Source of the DNA: Cellulomonas composti
GTDB taxonomy: Bacteria > Actinomycetota > Actinomycetes > Actinomycetales > Cellulomonadaceae
Assembly (NCBI RefSeq): GCF_007990245.1
Contig: NZ_BJWG01000010.1
Span: forward strand, 87,260-151,259
Reading direction: 5' to 3'
DNA length: 64,000 nt
A program made the translations under genes and the position numbers. Shown here one piece after another: positions 1-8,249 of this stretch. Under the pieces are notes generated by a model. It saw only the letters and a program-made list of their open reading frames with translations, was not told the DNA's origin and did not search any database. Each line of letters starts with the position of its first letter. The stretch's first letter is position 1.

Positions 1-2
1 AG

Positions 3-626
3 CTGATCGTCACGGGCGCGACGCGTTCGCAGGCGATCGAGCGCGCCCGGCGCGCGCTCGCCGAGCTCGAGGTGGTCGGCATCCCGACCGTCGTCCCGTT
101 CCACCGCGCCGTGCTCGACGACGACGCGTTCGCCCCCGCCGACGCGCAGACGCCCTTCCGGGTGCACACCCGCTGGATCGAGACCGAGTTCGCCGAGCGG
201 CTCGCGGGCCTCGCGGCGGCCCCATCCGCACCCGCGCCCGAGCAGGAGGAGGCGCCGGTCCTCGAGCGCGTCGTCGTCGAGGTCGGCGGCAAGCGGCTCG
301 AGGTCGTGCTTCCGGCGGCGCTCGCGCTCGGCCGCGCGGCCGGCGCGCGCCCCGGTTCCGGACCGCGTCGACCGGTACGTCGCGCCGGTCCCGCCCGCGC
401 CGCGAGCAACGGGACCACGCTTGCCTCCCCGATGCAGGGCACGATCGTCAAGGTCGCGGTCGAGGACGGTGCGCAGGTGGCCGAGGGTGACCTCGTCGTC
501 GTGCTCGAGGCGATGAAGATGGAGCAGCCGCTCGTCGCGCACCGCGCGGGAACCGTGACGGCGTTGACCGCGGCGGTCGGCTCGAGCGTGAGCTCGGGCA
601 CCGCGATCTGCGAGATCGTCGACTGA
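3..626 (+). CDS. Biotin carboxylase/BCCP subunit of acyl-CoA carboxylase, C-terminal part (5' truncated)
   Basis: Alpha subunit of an actinobacterial acyl-CoA carboxylase: it carboxylates biotin with ATP and bicarbonate and carries it to a beta subunit making malonyl- or methylmalonyl-CoA. The first codons are outside the window. About 207 residues remain: the end of the biotin carboxylase region (GIPTVVPFH, FRVHTRWIETEF), a variable Ala/Pro/Arg-rich linker, and a biotinyl domain of about 75 residues. The biotin-accepting lysine is the K of EAMKM (codon at 516-518), preceded by a typical SPMQGTIVKV strand. Only the family is certain; which carboxylase complex it serves cannot be told without the upstream part and the beta subunit. 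Confidence 0.93.
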   Translation: MIVTGATRSQAIERARRALAELEVVGIPTVVPFHRAVLDDDAFAPADAQTPFRVHTRWIETEFAERLAGLAAAPSAPAPEQEEAPVLERVVVEVGGKRLEVVLPAALALGRAAGARPGSGPRRPVRRAGPARAASNGTTLASPMQGTIVKVAVEDGAQVAEGDLVVVLEAMKMEQPLVAHRAGTVTALTAAVGSSVSSGTAICEIVD

Positions 627-649
627 TCGCCGGCGGAGGGCCCGCTGAC

Positions 650-1135
650 ATGGGGTTTCCACGCCGCGCATCCGCTCCCGGGGACGGCTGGGTCGACTGC
701 GGGTGCGGCGACCGGCACTGGGGGCTGTGCGGCGCGGCCGGCCTGCTGCTCGTTCGTCGGGACCGTACCGGCGTCCCAGTGGCCGTCCTGCTGCAGCACC
801 GCGCGACGTGGAGCCATCATGGCGGCACCTGGGGCATCCCGGGCGGCGCTCGCCATCCGGACGAGGACGCCTTCACCGCCGCGCTGCGCGAGGCCGGCGA
901 GGAGGCGGGCGTCGACGCGGCGGCCGTGCGCGTGCGCGGCGAGCACGTCCTGACGCACCCGGACTGGTCCTACACGACCGTGCTGGCCGACGAGGTCGCC
1001 CCCGTGGCCCCGCATGTGACCGACCCCGAGTCGATCGCGCTGGCCTGGGTCCCGGTCGACGAGGTCGCCGCCTACCCGCTCCTGCCGGCGTTCGCGGACG
1101 CGTGGCCCGTGCTGCGCGCCGCGTTCGGCTCGTGA
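650..1135 (+). CDS. Nudix hydrolase
   Basis: Mg-dependent pyrophosphatase of the Nudix fold, 161 residues, substrate unknown. The full Nudix box G-x5-E-x7-REAGEE-x-G-V is present at about residues 71-93 (GARHPDE, then REAGEEAGV), so the enzyme should be active. The N-terminus has two close cysteines in DCGCGDRHWG before the first strand (VDCGCGDRHWGLCGAAG), a common opening in actinobacterial homologues. ATG at 650 follows a GGAGGG at 636-641. It starts 23 bp after the carboxylase gene and probably shares its transcript. Cytosolic; no signal peptide. Confidence 0.9.
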   Translation: MGFPRRASAPGDGWVDCGCGDRHWGLCGAAGLLLVRRDRTGVPVAVLLQHRATWSHHGGTWGIPGGARHPDEDAFTAALREAGEEAGVDAAAVRVRGEHVLTHPDWSYTTVLADEVAPVAPHVTDPESIALAWVPVDEVAAYPLLPAFADAWPVLRAAFGS

Positions 1136-1146
1136 GCGGCATCACA
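1131..1146. promoter_or_regulatory. Possible CRP/GlxR-like half-palindrome upstream of efeU (weak)
   Basis: CGTGAGCGGCATCACA matches TGTGA-N6-TCACA with one mismatch and overlaps the stop codon of the Nudix gene. Its centre lies about 65 bp upstream of the start predicted from TATCGT at 1191-1196. It may be chance; it is listed because two better boxes of the same type precede gltA and sdhC. Confidence 0.25.
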
Positions 1147-1190
1147 CGCGCGGGCGCGGACGGGGACTGCCGCATCGGGTCGACGGGGAG

Positions 1191-1226
1191 TATCGTCGCG
1201 CACCGGATGAGGCAAGGCTTGCCTCA
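1191..1226 (+). promoter_or_regulatory. efeUOB promoter with IdeR/DtxR-type iron box
   Basis: A likely -10 hexamer TATCGT lies at 1191-1196. At 1208-1226 sits TGAGGCAAGGCTTGCCTCA, a 19-bp palindrome whose arms pair completely apart from the central base. It agrees with the DtxR/IdeR consensus TTAGGTTAGGCTAACCTAA at 13 of 19 positions, including AGG..AGGCT and CCT..A. Placed over the expected transcription start and 44 bp before efeU, it is well placed for repression when iron is plentiful. No regulator gene is in the window. Confidence 0.8.
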
Positions 1227-1269
1227 CGGACGGGCCGCGGCGAGGGCGACCCCCGGCTGAGGGACCGCC

Positions 1270-2127
1270 ATGATCGCGAACTACCTCATCGGCCTGCGTG
1301 AGGGCCTCGAGGCCGCGCTCGTCGTGAGCATCCTCGTCGCGTACCTCGTCAAGACGGGTCGGCGCGACCTGCTGCCCGCCCTGTGGTCCGGGGTCGTGAT
1401 CGCGATCGGGATCTCGCTCGCGTTCGGGGCGCTGCTGACGTTCGGGCCGAAGGGGCTGTCCTTCGAGGCCCAGGAGGCGATCGGCGGCACGCTGTCGATC
1501 GTCGCGGTGGGCCTGATCACGTGGATGATCTTCTGGATGGCCAAGACGGCCCGGCACCTCAAGTCCGACCTGCAGCACAAGCTCGACGACGCGGTGGCCG
1601 CCGGTCGCGGCGCCGTGATCGTCATGGCGCTGCTCGCCGTGGGGCGCGAGGGTCTCGAGACCGCCCTGTTCCTGTGGGCGGGCGCCCAGAGCACCGGGCA
1701 GGGCTGGGCGCCGCTGGTCGGCGCGCTGCTCGGCATCCTCACCGCGGTCCTGATCGCGTGGTTGATGTACCGCGGCGCGGTGCGCCTGAACCTGCGCGTC
1801 TTCTTCGCGTGGACCGGGCTGTTCCTCATCTTCGTCGCCGCGGGCGTGCTGTCCTACGGCGTGCACGACCTGCAGGAGGCGGGCATCCTGCCCGGCCTCG
1901 AGCGCCTCGCGTTCGACGTCTCCGCCACGGTCCCGCCGAGCAGCTGGTACGGCACGCTGCTCAAGGGGATCTTCAACTTCACGCCCGCGACGACGTGGCT
2001 CCAGCTCGTCGCGTGGGTGGCCTACGTCGTGCCCGTGCTCACGATCTACATCGTCACCACCTGGGGCGGCCGGACGGCCGCCCCGAAGCCGGCCACACCG
2101 GCCGTCCCCGTCGCCGCTGGTTCCTGA
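1270..2127 (+). CDS. efeU: EfeU/FTR1-family iron permease
   Basis: Membrane permease of the EfeUOB elemental/ferrous iron system. The 285 residues form about seven transmembrane helices with the two iron-binding REGLE motifs of the Ftr1 family, REGLE at residues 10-14 and again at about 125-129 (GREGLETALF). Together they line the iron path. ATG at 1270 has GAGGGA just upstream, and the IdeR-like box is 44 bp before it. It is the first gene of efeU-efeO-efeB, with 32 bp to efeO. Length and topology are normal for the family, and no defect is seen. Confidence 0.95.
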   Translation: MIANYLIGLREGLEAALVVSILVAYLVKTGRRDLLPALWSGVVIAIGISLAFGALLTFGPKGLSFEAQEAIGGTLSIVAVGLITWMIFWMAKTARHLKSDLQHKLDDAVAAGRGAVIVMALLAVGREGLETALFLWAGAQSTGQGWAPLVGALLGILTAVLIAWLMYRGAVRLNLRVFFAWTGLFLIFVAAGVLSYGVHDLQEAGILPGLERLAFDVSATVPPSSWYGTLLKGIFNFTPATTWLQLVAWVAYVVPVLTIYIVTTWGGRTAAPKPATPAVPVAAGS

Positions 2128-2159
2128 CCCGCGCGGCACGCTACGTCCCGAGGAGACCC

Positions 2160-3347
2160 ATGTCCCGCTCCACCACCCTGGGCGCGCTCACGCTCGCCGC
2201 GCTCGTGCTGCCGCTGGCCGCCGGCTGCGTCGACAACGCCTCGTCCGACGACGCCGAGGCGCTCACGGTCAGCTCGACGGCCGACGCGTGCACGGTGTCC
2301 GCCGCGACCGCGCCGAGCGGCACGATCACGTTCTCCGTGACCAACGACGGCGACGACGTGACCGAGTTCTACCTGCTCGGCGACGACAAGCTGCGCGTGG
2401 TCTCCGAGGTGGAGAACATCGGCCCCGGCATCACGCGCGACCTCGTCGTGCAGGCCCGTCCCGGCACGTACTACACCGCGTGCAAGCCCGGCATGGTGGG
2501 CGACGGCATCCAGGCGCAGTTCACCGTGACCGACTCGGGCGAGGAGGTCGGCCCGACGGGCGACAAGGCCGAGCAGCTCGCCGCCGCCGAGAAGCAGTAC
2601 GTCGCGTACACCAAGGACCAGGTCGGCGCGCTCATCGCGGGCACGCAGGAGTTCGCGGACGCGTACAAGGCGGGCGACGACGACACCGCTCGCGAGCTGT
2701 ACGCGACCACGCGCGCCCACTGGGAGCGCATCGAGCCCGTCGCCGAGTCCTTCGGCGACCTCGACCCGCTGACCGACGCGCGCGAGGCCGACCTCGAGGA
2801 CGGCGAGGCCTGGAGCGGCTGGCACTACATCGAGAAGGACCTCTGGCAGCCGGCCCCCGCCGACAACGGCGGCGAGGAGTACGTCCCGCTGACCGACGCC
2901 GAGCGCCAGCAGGCGGCCGACGACCTCGTCGCGTACACGCAGCAGCTCGTCGACGAGGTCAACGCGGACGACTTCACGTTCGAGGCCTTCCAGATCTCCA
3001 ACGGCGCCAAGGAGCTGCTCGACGAGGTCGCGACCGGAAAGGTCACCGGCGAGGAGGAGATCTGGTCGCACACCGACCTGTGGGACTTCCAGGCCAACGT
3101 CGACGGTGCCCGCGTCGGCTACGAGGTGCTCCAGGACGTCGTCCAGCAGGAGGACCCCGACCTGTCGGCCCAGCTCGACGAGCAGTTCACGGCGCTCGAC
3201 GCGCTGCTTGCGCAGTACGGCTCGATCGACGAGGGCTTCACGTACTACGACGACCTGACCGACCAGCAGGTCAAGGAGCTCGCGGCTGCGGTCGACGCAC
3301 TCTCCGAGCCCCTCTCGCAGCTCACCGCGGTCGTCACCGCCTCCTAG
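2160..3347 (+). CDS. efeO: EfeO iron-uptake lipoprotein (cupredoxin plus M75/imelysin-like domain)
   Basis: Periplasm-side partner of EfeU that binds iron and feeds it to the permease. 395 residues with a lipoprotein signal: short N-terminus, hydrophobic core and lipobox LAAGC with C23 as the lipidated cysteine. An N-terminal cupredoxin-like domain follows, then a helical EfeM/EfeO (M75-type) domain with the metal-binding HxxE motif as HYIE at about residue 222. ATG at 2160 has AGGAG eight bases upstream. It sits between efeU and efeB (11 bp to the next start). The large number of Asp and Glu residues is usual for this family. Confidence 0.94.
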   Translation: MSRSTTLGALTLAALVLPLAAGCVDNASSDDAEALTVSSTADACTVSAATAPSGTITFSVTNDGDDVTEFYLLGDDKLRVVSEVENIGPGITRDLVVQARPGTYYTACKPGMVGDGIQAQFTVTDSGEEVGPTGDKAEQLAAAEKQYVAYTKDQVGALIAGTQEFADAYKAGDDDTARELYATTRAHWERIEPVAESFGDLDPLTDAREADLEDGEAWSGWHYIEKDLWQPAPADNGGEEYVPLTDAERQQAADDLVAYTQQLVDEVNADDFTFEAFQISNGAKELLDEVATGKVTGEEEIWSHTDLWDFQANVDGARVGYEVLQDVVQQEDPDLSAQLDEQFTALDALLAQYGSIDEGFTYYDDLTDQQVKELAAAVDALSEPLSQLTAVVTAS

Positions 3348-3358
3348 GAAGGTCCGGC

Positions 3359-4750
3359 GTGTCCGCCCCCACGGACCCCAGCAGCACCCCGCCCGACGAG
3401 GCGGCCCCGGACCCGGGGCCGCCCGCCGGCGTGTCTCGGCGCGCCCTGTTCGGCGGGGTCGCGGCCGCGGCCGTCGCCGGGACCGCAGTGGGTCTCGGTG
3501 CCGGCTACGGGATCGGCCGGGCCACCGCGCCGACGACGAGCTCCGCCGCCGGGACGTTCGCGTTCACCGGCGCCCACCAGGCCGGGATCGTCACCCCGGC
3601 GCAGGACCGGCTCTACCTCGCGGCGTTCGACGTCACCGCCAAGGACCGCGACGACCTCGTCGCGCTGCTGCAGCGCTGGACGACCGTGGCCGCCCGGCTC
3701 ACGCAGGGCCTGTCGGCCGGCCCGTACGGCCCCGCGTCCGGACCCTACGACGCCCCACCCGACGACACCGGCGAGGCGGCCGACCTGCCGCCCGCGGGTC
3801 TGACGATCACGTTCGGGTTCGGCCGCACGCTGTTCCGCACCGCGGCCGGCGTCGACCGGTTCGGGCTCGCCGACCGGCTCCCCGCGGGGCTGATCGAGCT
3901 GCCGCACTTCCCGGCCGACAACCTCGACCCCGCGCGCAGCGATGGCGACCTCGTCGTGCAGGCGTGCGCGGACGACCCGCAGGTCGCCGTCCACGCGATC
4001 CGCAACCTGTCGCGCACCGCGTTCGGCGCCGCGACGATCCGCTGGACCCAGCTCGGGTTCGGCCGCACGTCCTCGACGTCGACCGCGCAGCGCACGCCGC
4101 GCAACCTGTTCGGGTTCAAGGACGGCACCGCGAACATCAAGGCCGAGGACGCCACCGCGGTCGACGAGCACGTCTGGGTCCCGGCGTCGGCCGCGGTCGA
4201 CGACCCGGCCTCCGCGTGGCTCGTCGGCGGCAGCTACCTCGTCGCGCGGCGCATCCGGATGCGGATCGAGACGTGGGACCGCACGTCGCTGCGCGAACAG
4301 GAGAACCTCGTCGGGCGGACCAAGGCCGAGGGCGCGCCGCTGTCCGGCGGCGCCGAGTTCACCGAGCCCGACTTCGACGTGGCGGGTCGCGGCGGAGCGC
4401 CGCTCATCCCGCTCGACAGCCACGTCCGCCTCGCCCACCCGGACCAGAACGCGGGCGTCCAGATGCTGCGTCGCGGGTACAACTTCACCGACGGGAACGA
4501 CGCGCTCGGCCGCCTCGACGCCGGGCTGTTCTTCCTCGCGTTCGTCCAGGACCCGCGCACGCACTACGTCCCGATGCAGAACACCCTCTCGCGCGACGAC
4601 GGGCTCATGGAGTACCTCGAGCACACCGGTTCGGGCCTGTTCGCGGTGCCGCCCGGGATCCCCGACGGCAGCCTCGTCGTCGGGCGGGACGGCACGCCGA
4701 TCACGACCGACGCAAGCCCGTTCGTCGGACAGAAGCTCTTCACGGCCTGA
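3359..4750 (+). CDS. efeB: EfeB Dyp-type peroxidase/deferrochelatase, Tat-exported
   Basis: Haem peroxidase of the Dyp family, third component of EfeUOB; proposed to oxidise ferrous iron or extract iron from haem outside the membrane. 463 residues from a GTG at 3359, with GGAAGG just upstream. A twin-arginine signal is evident: SRRALF with R27 and R28, then an Ala/Gly-rich hydrophobic stretch. The Dyp signature GFKDGT is near residue 252 and supplies the catalytic Asp. The haem-ligand His is expected in DSHVRLA near residue 354. It depends on Tat export; a tatB gene is 36 kb away in this window. Confidence 0.94.
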   Translation: MSAPTDPSSTPPDEAAPDPGPPAGVSRRALFGGVAAAAVAGTAVGLGAGYGIGRATAPTTSSAAGTFAFTGAHQAGIVTPAQDRLYLAAFDVTAKDRDDLVALLQRWTTVAARLTQGLSAGPYGPASGPYDAPPDDTGEAADLPPAGLTITFGFGRTLFRTAAGVDRFGLADRLPAGLIELPHFPADNLDPARSDGDLVVQACADDPQVAVHAIRNLSRTAFGAATIRWTQLGFGRTSSTSTAQRTPRNLFGFKDGTANIKAEDATAVDEHVWVPASAAVDDPASAWLVGGSYLVARRIRMRIETWDRTSLREQENLVGRTKAEGAPLSGGAEFTEPDFDVAGRGGAPLIPLDSHVRLAHPDQNAGVQMLRRGYNFTDGNDALGRLDAGLFFLAFVQDPRTHYVPMQNTLSRDDGLMEYLEHTGSGLFAVPPGIPDGSLVVGRDGTPITTDASPFVGQKLFTA

Positions 4751-4762
4751 CGCCGCGTCAGG
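4746..4762. terminator. Short hairpin between convergent efeB and transglutaminase-like gene
   Basis: CCTGACG, a 3-nt loop and CGTCAGG form a 7-bp stem that spans both stop codons in a gap of only 7 bp. It is weak and lacks a T-run, but lies where a two-way terminator would be expected. Confidence 0.35.
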
Positions 4763-5549
4763 TCAGCGTGACCAGGGTGCGCACGTCGTCGTCGGGCAGG
4801 ACGTCGACGACCGCGCCCACGACCAGCTCCTCGAGCCTCGCGCGACCGTCGTAGACCGACAGGAACGCGGTGTCCGACGCGTCACGGCCGGTCGCGATGC
4901 GCACGAGCGACGAACGCGGCGCGAGCGTCGTCGCATCGACCACGTGCCAGGCGCCGTCCGTCCACGCCTCCGCGACCGCGTGGAAGTCCATCGGGTCCAG
5001 TCCGGGCGCATACACCGCGACGAGCCGCGCCGGCACGTCGAGCGCACGCAGCAGCGCGACGACGAGGTGCGCGAAGTCCCGGCACACGCCCTGCCGCGCG
5101 AGCAGCGAACGCACCGCACCGTCGGTCGGCAGGCTCGAGCCCGGCACGTACGCGAGGCGCGTCCCGACCCACGACGAGACGCCGGTGAGCAGGTCGACCC
5201 CGGCCAGCCCCCGGAACTCGGCGCGCGCGGTCGGGCCCAGCGAGTCCGACTCGCAGTAGCGGCTGGGCCGCAGACAGCGCAGCCGCTCCGCCTCGTCCGC
5301 GGCGGGCAGCTGGGCCCGGCCGTCGACCCGCGCCCGGTAGTCCACGACGAGCGCCCCGGGCCGGGCGTCGAGCACGTGCAGTCGCGTGCCGTGCTCGTCG
5401 GGCACCTCGCGCGGCTGCACGGGCGCACCGTCCAGCGTGACGACGAGCGCCTCGTCGAGCGCGTGCCCCGCGGCGACCGCGACGGCGAGCACCAGGGTCG
5501 CCGACGACTCGACGGTCAGGGTCAGGTGGGCGGAGACGTCGCGCTGCAT
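4758..5549 (-). CDS. Transglutaminase-like cysteine protease-fold protein
   Basis: Member of the bacterial transglutaminase-like superfamily, 263 residues. A beta-rich N-terminal region (residues 1-90) precedes the catalytic core. The triad is complete: C156 in GVCRDFAH, H190 in DFHAVAEAW and D205 in VVDATTL. Such proteins are usually cytosolic peptidases or amidases of unknown substrate. The ATG at 5549 is preferred over upstream in-frame codons because the conserved N-terminal strand starts here and 57 bp are left for a divergent promoter region with the next gene. Confidence 0.85.
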   Translation of the reverse strand: MQRDVSAHLTLTVESSATLVLAVAVAAGHALDEALVVTLDGAPVQPREVPDEHGTRLHVLDARPGALVVDYRARVDGRAQLPAADEAERLRCLRPSRYCESDSLGPTARAEFRGLAGVDLLTGVSSWVGTRLAYVPGSSLPTDGAVRSLLARQGVCRDFAHLVVALLRALDVPARLVAVYAPGLDPMDFHAVAEAWTDGAWHVVDATTLAPRSSLVRIATGRDASDTAFLSVYDGRARLEELVVGAVVDVLPDDDVRTLVTLT

Positions 5550-5594
5550 GGTGCCGATCGTGGCGGTCCCAGGCGGATCCGGCACCCCGGCGCG

Positions 5595-5600
5595 TAGCCT
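5595..5600 (+). promoter_or_regulatory. -10 hexamer of a leaderless promoter for the EEP gene
   Basis: TAGCCT ends 6 bp before the GTG at 5607, and no ribosome binding site lies between. This spacing puts the transcription start at or next to the start codon. No convincing -35 is seen. Confidence 0.5.
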
Positions 5601-5606
5601 TCCCGC

Positions 5607-7580
5607 GTGAGCCCAGTCACGCCGGAGCCCGGCCGCCCGACGAGCCCGCCCGACGACGGGACCCCGACGAGGGTGTGGCTGGTGGCCACGCTGACCGTCG
5701 CGGCGCTCGAGCTGATCCGCGCGAGCGGGCCGCTGCTCGACCATGCGTTCGCCACCGGTGTGGTCACCGCAGGCATCACCGCCGTCGCGACCTACGCGGG
5801 TGCAGGCCTCGTCGCCGCCCTGCTCGTGCTCGCGACCGGTGCCCGCACGGGCAACCCCGGCGGGCGCACGGTGCTCGCCGGCGCCGTCGTGGCGGCCGTC
5901 CTGCGCCTGGTGCTGCAGGGGCTCGACGGTGAGGCGTTGTACTGGACCGGGCTCGTCGCCGTGGCCTGGGTGGTCGGCGTTCTGGTGCTCGCGGTCGCAT
6001 TCGTCGCGGGTCGGGCCGGTGGGCCCCGGCAGGCCGCGCTCGGCCTCGTGCTCGGGTGCGCGCTGTCCGTCGGGCTGCAGCTCGTGCTCGGCACGTGGGA
6101 CGCGCTGTGGCGCTCGTCATGGGTGGGCTGGCTGGTCGCGGCGCTGATCGCCCTCGCGCCCCTGATCAGCGTGCGCGTCGCGAACCCTGCGTGGGGCGCG
6201 GGCGCGCCGCCGACCTGCCGGCCGCGGCGGTTGTGGGCCGTCGGACCGTTCCTCGCGCTCGCCGCGATGATGCTCGCGAACCCCGCGTTCGTCGCGTCGC
6301 AGTCCGGCGTGGCGCTCGGCTGGGCCGGGCTCGCGCTCGCGGCGGGCGCGATCGTCGGCGGTTGGTTGCTGGTGCGGCCGGACCGGTGGAGCAGCCTCGT
6401 CCGCGTCTGCGTGGCCGTGCTCGTCGTGGCGGGGGTCGCGGTGGCGATCGGGGTCAGCGGCCCCGCCGCGCTCGTCGCCGTCGTCGTGCTCGTCGCCGTC
6501 GTCGGGATCGCGCTCGTCGGCGTGCTGAGCGTGCGGCGTCCCGCGCCGCTGGGCTGGTGGCGGCCGGCCGGAGCCGCGGCACTCGTCGGGCTCGGCGTCG
6601 TCGGACCGCTGCTGCTCTACATGCTCGACTACGACGTCCCGCTGCCCGTCGACAACGCGATCGTGCCCGTGCTCGCCGCGCTCACGGTCGCGATCACGAG
6701 CCTGCACCACCGTGCGCCCACGCCCCCGGAGGGCGCGACCGATCCCGACGGCCGCCAGCCCGCCCGGGTCCGCGCGACACGGTTCCTGCTGGCGCCGGTG
6801 GGTGTGCTCGCGCTCGTCGGGTTCGCGATGTCCACGACGAGCGCGACCGGCGCGGACGTCCCCGCCGCGTCCCGCGGCGACGACCTCACGGTGATGACCT
6901 GGAACCTGCACTACGGCGTCGCACCGGGCGTCGGCGTGGACCTCGACGAGATCGCGGCGACCATCGAGGCCGCCGACCCGGACGTGGTGCTGCTGCAGGA
7001 GGTCGAGCGCGGCTGGGTGTTCGGCGGCGGCACCGACATGGCGACCTGGCTCGCTGCCCGGCTCGACATGACGTTCGAGTTCGCGCCCGCCGCGGACCAC
7101 CAGTTCGGCAACGCCGTGCTCGCGCGGTCCGGGCTCACGGAGGTCGCGGTGCATCCGCTGCCCTACGGTGCCGGGCCACAGAGCCGCTCCGCGCTCTCGG
7201 CGACGATCACGACCGCGTCCGGCGACACCGCGCGCGTCACGTCCGTGCACCTGCAGCACCGTGAGGAGAACACCCCGACGCGGCTCGACCAGCTCGAGAC
7301 CCTGCTCGCCGACGAGCCGGTCACCGGCCCGTCGGTGCTCGGCGGCGACCTCAACGCCGAACCCGGCTGGCCCGAGATCCAGCTCCTCGAGGGCGCCGGC
7401 TGGGTCAGCGCCGTGGACGCCGTGGGCGACCCGGACGCGCTCACGTCACCCGCCGACGAGCCCGCCTACCGGATCGACTGGATCTTCGGCCAGCAGGTCA
7501 CGTTCACCGACGCGCACGTCGTCACCGGCGTGCAGGCGTCCGACCACCTCCCGGTCCTCACCCACCTCACCCTCCCCTAA
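5607..7580 (+). CDS. Membrane protein with C-terminal endonuclease/exonuclease/phosphatase (EEP) domain
   Basis: 657 residues in two parts. Residues 1 to about 415 are a chain of roughly ten hydrophobic segments of low complexity (Ala, Val, Leu). From about residue 425 follows a complete EEP domain: TWNLHYG with its metal-site Asn, LQEV with the catalytic Glu, GDLNAEPG near 579, and SDHLPV near 644 with the Asp-His pair. The enzyme probably cleaves a phosphodiester or phosphate at the outer or inner membrane face; the substrate is unknown. GTG start at 5607 is supported by the TAGCCT hexamer six bases upstream. Similar fusions are known in Actinobacteria. Confidence 0.85.
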   Translation: MSPVTPEPGRPTSPPDDGTPTRVWLVATLTVAALELIRASGPLLDHAFATGVVTAGITAVATYAGAGLVAALLVLATGARTGNPGGRTVLAGAVVAAVLRLVLQGLDGEALYWTGLVAVAWVVGVLVLAVAFVAGRAGGPRQAALGLVLGCALSVGLQLVLGTWDALWRSSWVGWLVAALIALAPLISVRVANPAWGAGAPPTCRPRRLWAVGPFLALAAMMLANPAFVASQSGVALGWAGLALAAGAIVGGWLLVRPDRWSSLVRVCVAVLVVAGVAVAIGVSGPAALVAVVVLVAVVGIALVGVLSVRRPAPLGWWRPAGAAALVGLGVVGPLLLYMLDYDVPLPVDNAIVPVLAALTVAITSLHHRAPTPPEGATDPDGRQPARVRATRFLLAPVGVLALVGFAMSTTSATGADVPAASRGDDLTVMTWNLHYGVAPGVGVDLDEIAATIEAADPDVVLLQEVERGWVFGGGTDMATWLAARLDMTFEFAPAADHQFGNAVLARSGLTEVAVHPLPYGAGPQSRSALSATITTASGDTARVTSVHLQHREENTPTRLDQLETLLADEPVTGPSVLGGDLNAEPGWPEIQLLEGAGWVSAVDAVGDPDALTSPADEPAYRIDWIFGQQVTFTDAHVVTGVQASDHLPVLTHLTLP

Positions 7581-8249
7581 CCCCCGGTCTCCCCCCGCCC
7601 CCGCCGCCCCCCGGACCGCCCCACCACCGACGGACACCTCGAGCACCCGCGGACCGCGCCAGCGCACGGTCCGGCGCCGCTCCGGCTGTCCGCAGCCGCG
7701 CCGACTGTCCGCAGACGCACGGACCGTCGGCGGCAGGAGCGGTCGACGGCAGGAGCGGCCGGCGGCGCGCCCCGGCTCCCCGCGCCCCCGGCCGTCCCCG
7801 CGCGTCTGCGGACCGGCCCAGCGTCTGCGGACACCTCGCGCGTCTGCGGACACCTCGCGCGTCTGCGGACGGTGCCGTTGCGGGGTCCGTCGATGTTCCA
7901 GCGGTCCGCAGTCGCGGAACCGCCCCAGCCGCGACGCGCCGACCCCAGCTGCGCCCTCACCCCCGTCTGCGGACACCTCACGCGTCTGCGGACACCTCGC
8001 GCGTCTGCGGACCGGCCTAGCGTCTGCGGACACCTCGCGCGTCTGCGGACCGGCCCAGCGTCTGCGGACACCTCGCGCGTCTGCGGACCGGCCCGGCGTC
8101 TGCGGACACCTCGCGCGTCTGCGGACGGTGCCGTCGCGGGGTCCGTCGATGCTCCGGGGGTCCGCAGTCGCGCGAGCGGTCCGTGGATGAAGTTCGGGGG
8201 CTGTGGATGGGCGACGATGCGGCGCGCGCGAGTGCGTCAAGGTGCGGGG
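7581..8249. repeat. Gene-free stretch holding the left 19-bp repeat array
   Basis: No credible gene is seen. At 7803-8126 thirteen copies of CGTCTGCGGAC start every 19 bp: 7803, 7822, 7841, 7860, then, after a 93-bp insert (7871-7963), 7964, 7983, 8002, 8021, 8040, 8059, 8078, 8097 and 8116. The 8-bp linkers are of two kinds, ACCTCGCG and CGGCCCAG, which largely alternate in the second half. Two copies in the opposite orientation lie at 7688-7698 (one mismatch) and 7707-7717, again 19 bp apart. The core GTCTGCGGAC is a near-palindrome. A truncated copy of the 93-bp insert lies at 8127-8172. Confidence 0.9.
7871..7963 (+). repeat. 93-bp interspersed block, one copy left and three inverted copies right
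   Basis: This block lies inside the left 19-bp array, beginning GGTGCCGTTGCGGGGTCCGT and ending in GCCCTCACCCC. It recurs in reverse orientation at about 9346-9434, 9546-9632 and 9800-9890, with a shortened direct copy at 8127-8172. Sequence is kept across copies (for example CGTCGATG..CCAGCGGTCCGCAGT). Confidence 0.85.

Noticed and set aside
7795..8130. CRISPR array
   Set aside because: Units follow directly with 8-bp linkers of only two types; there are no unique spacers, no leader and no cas genes.
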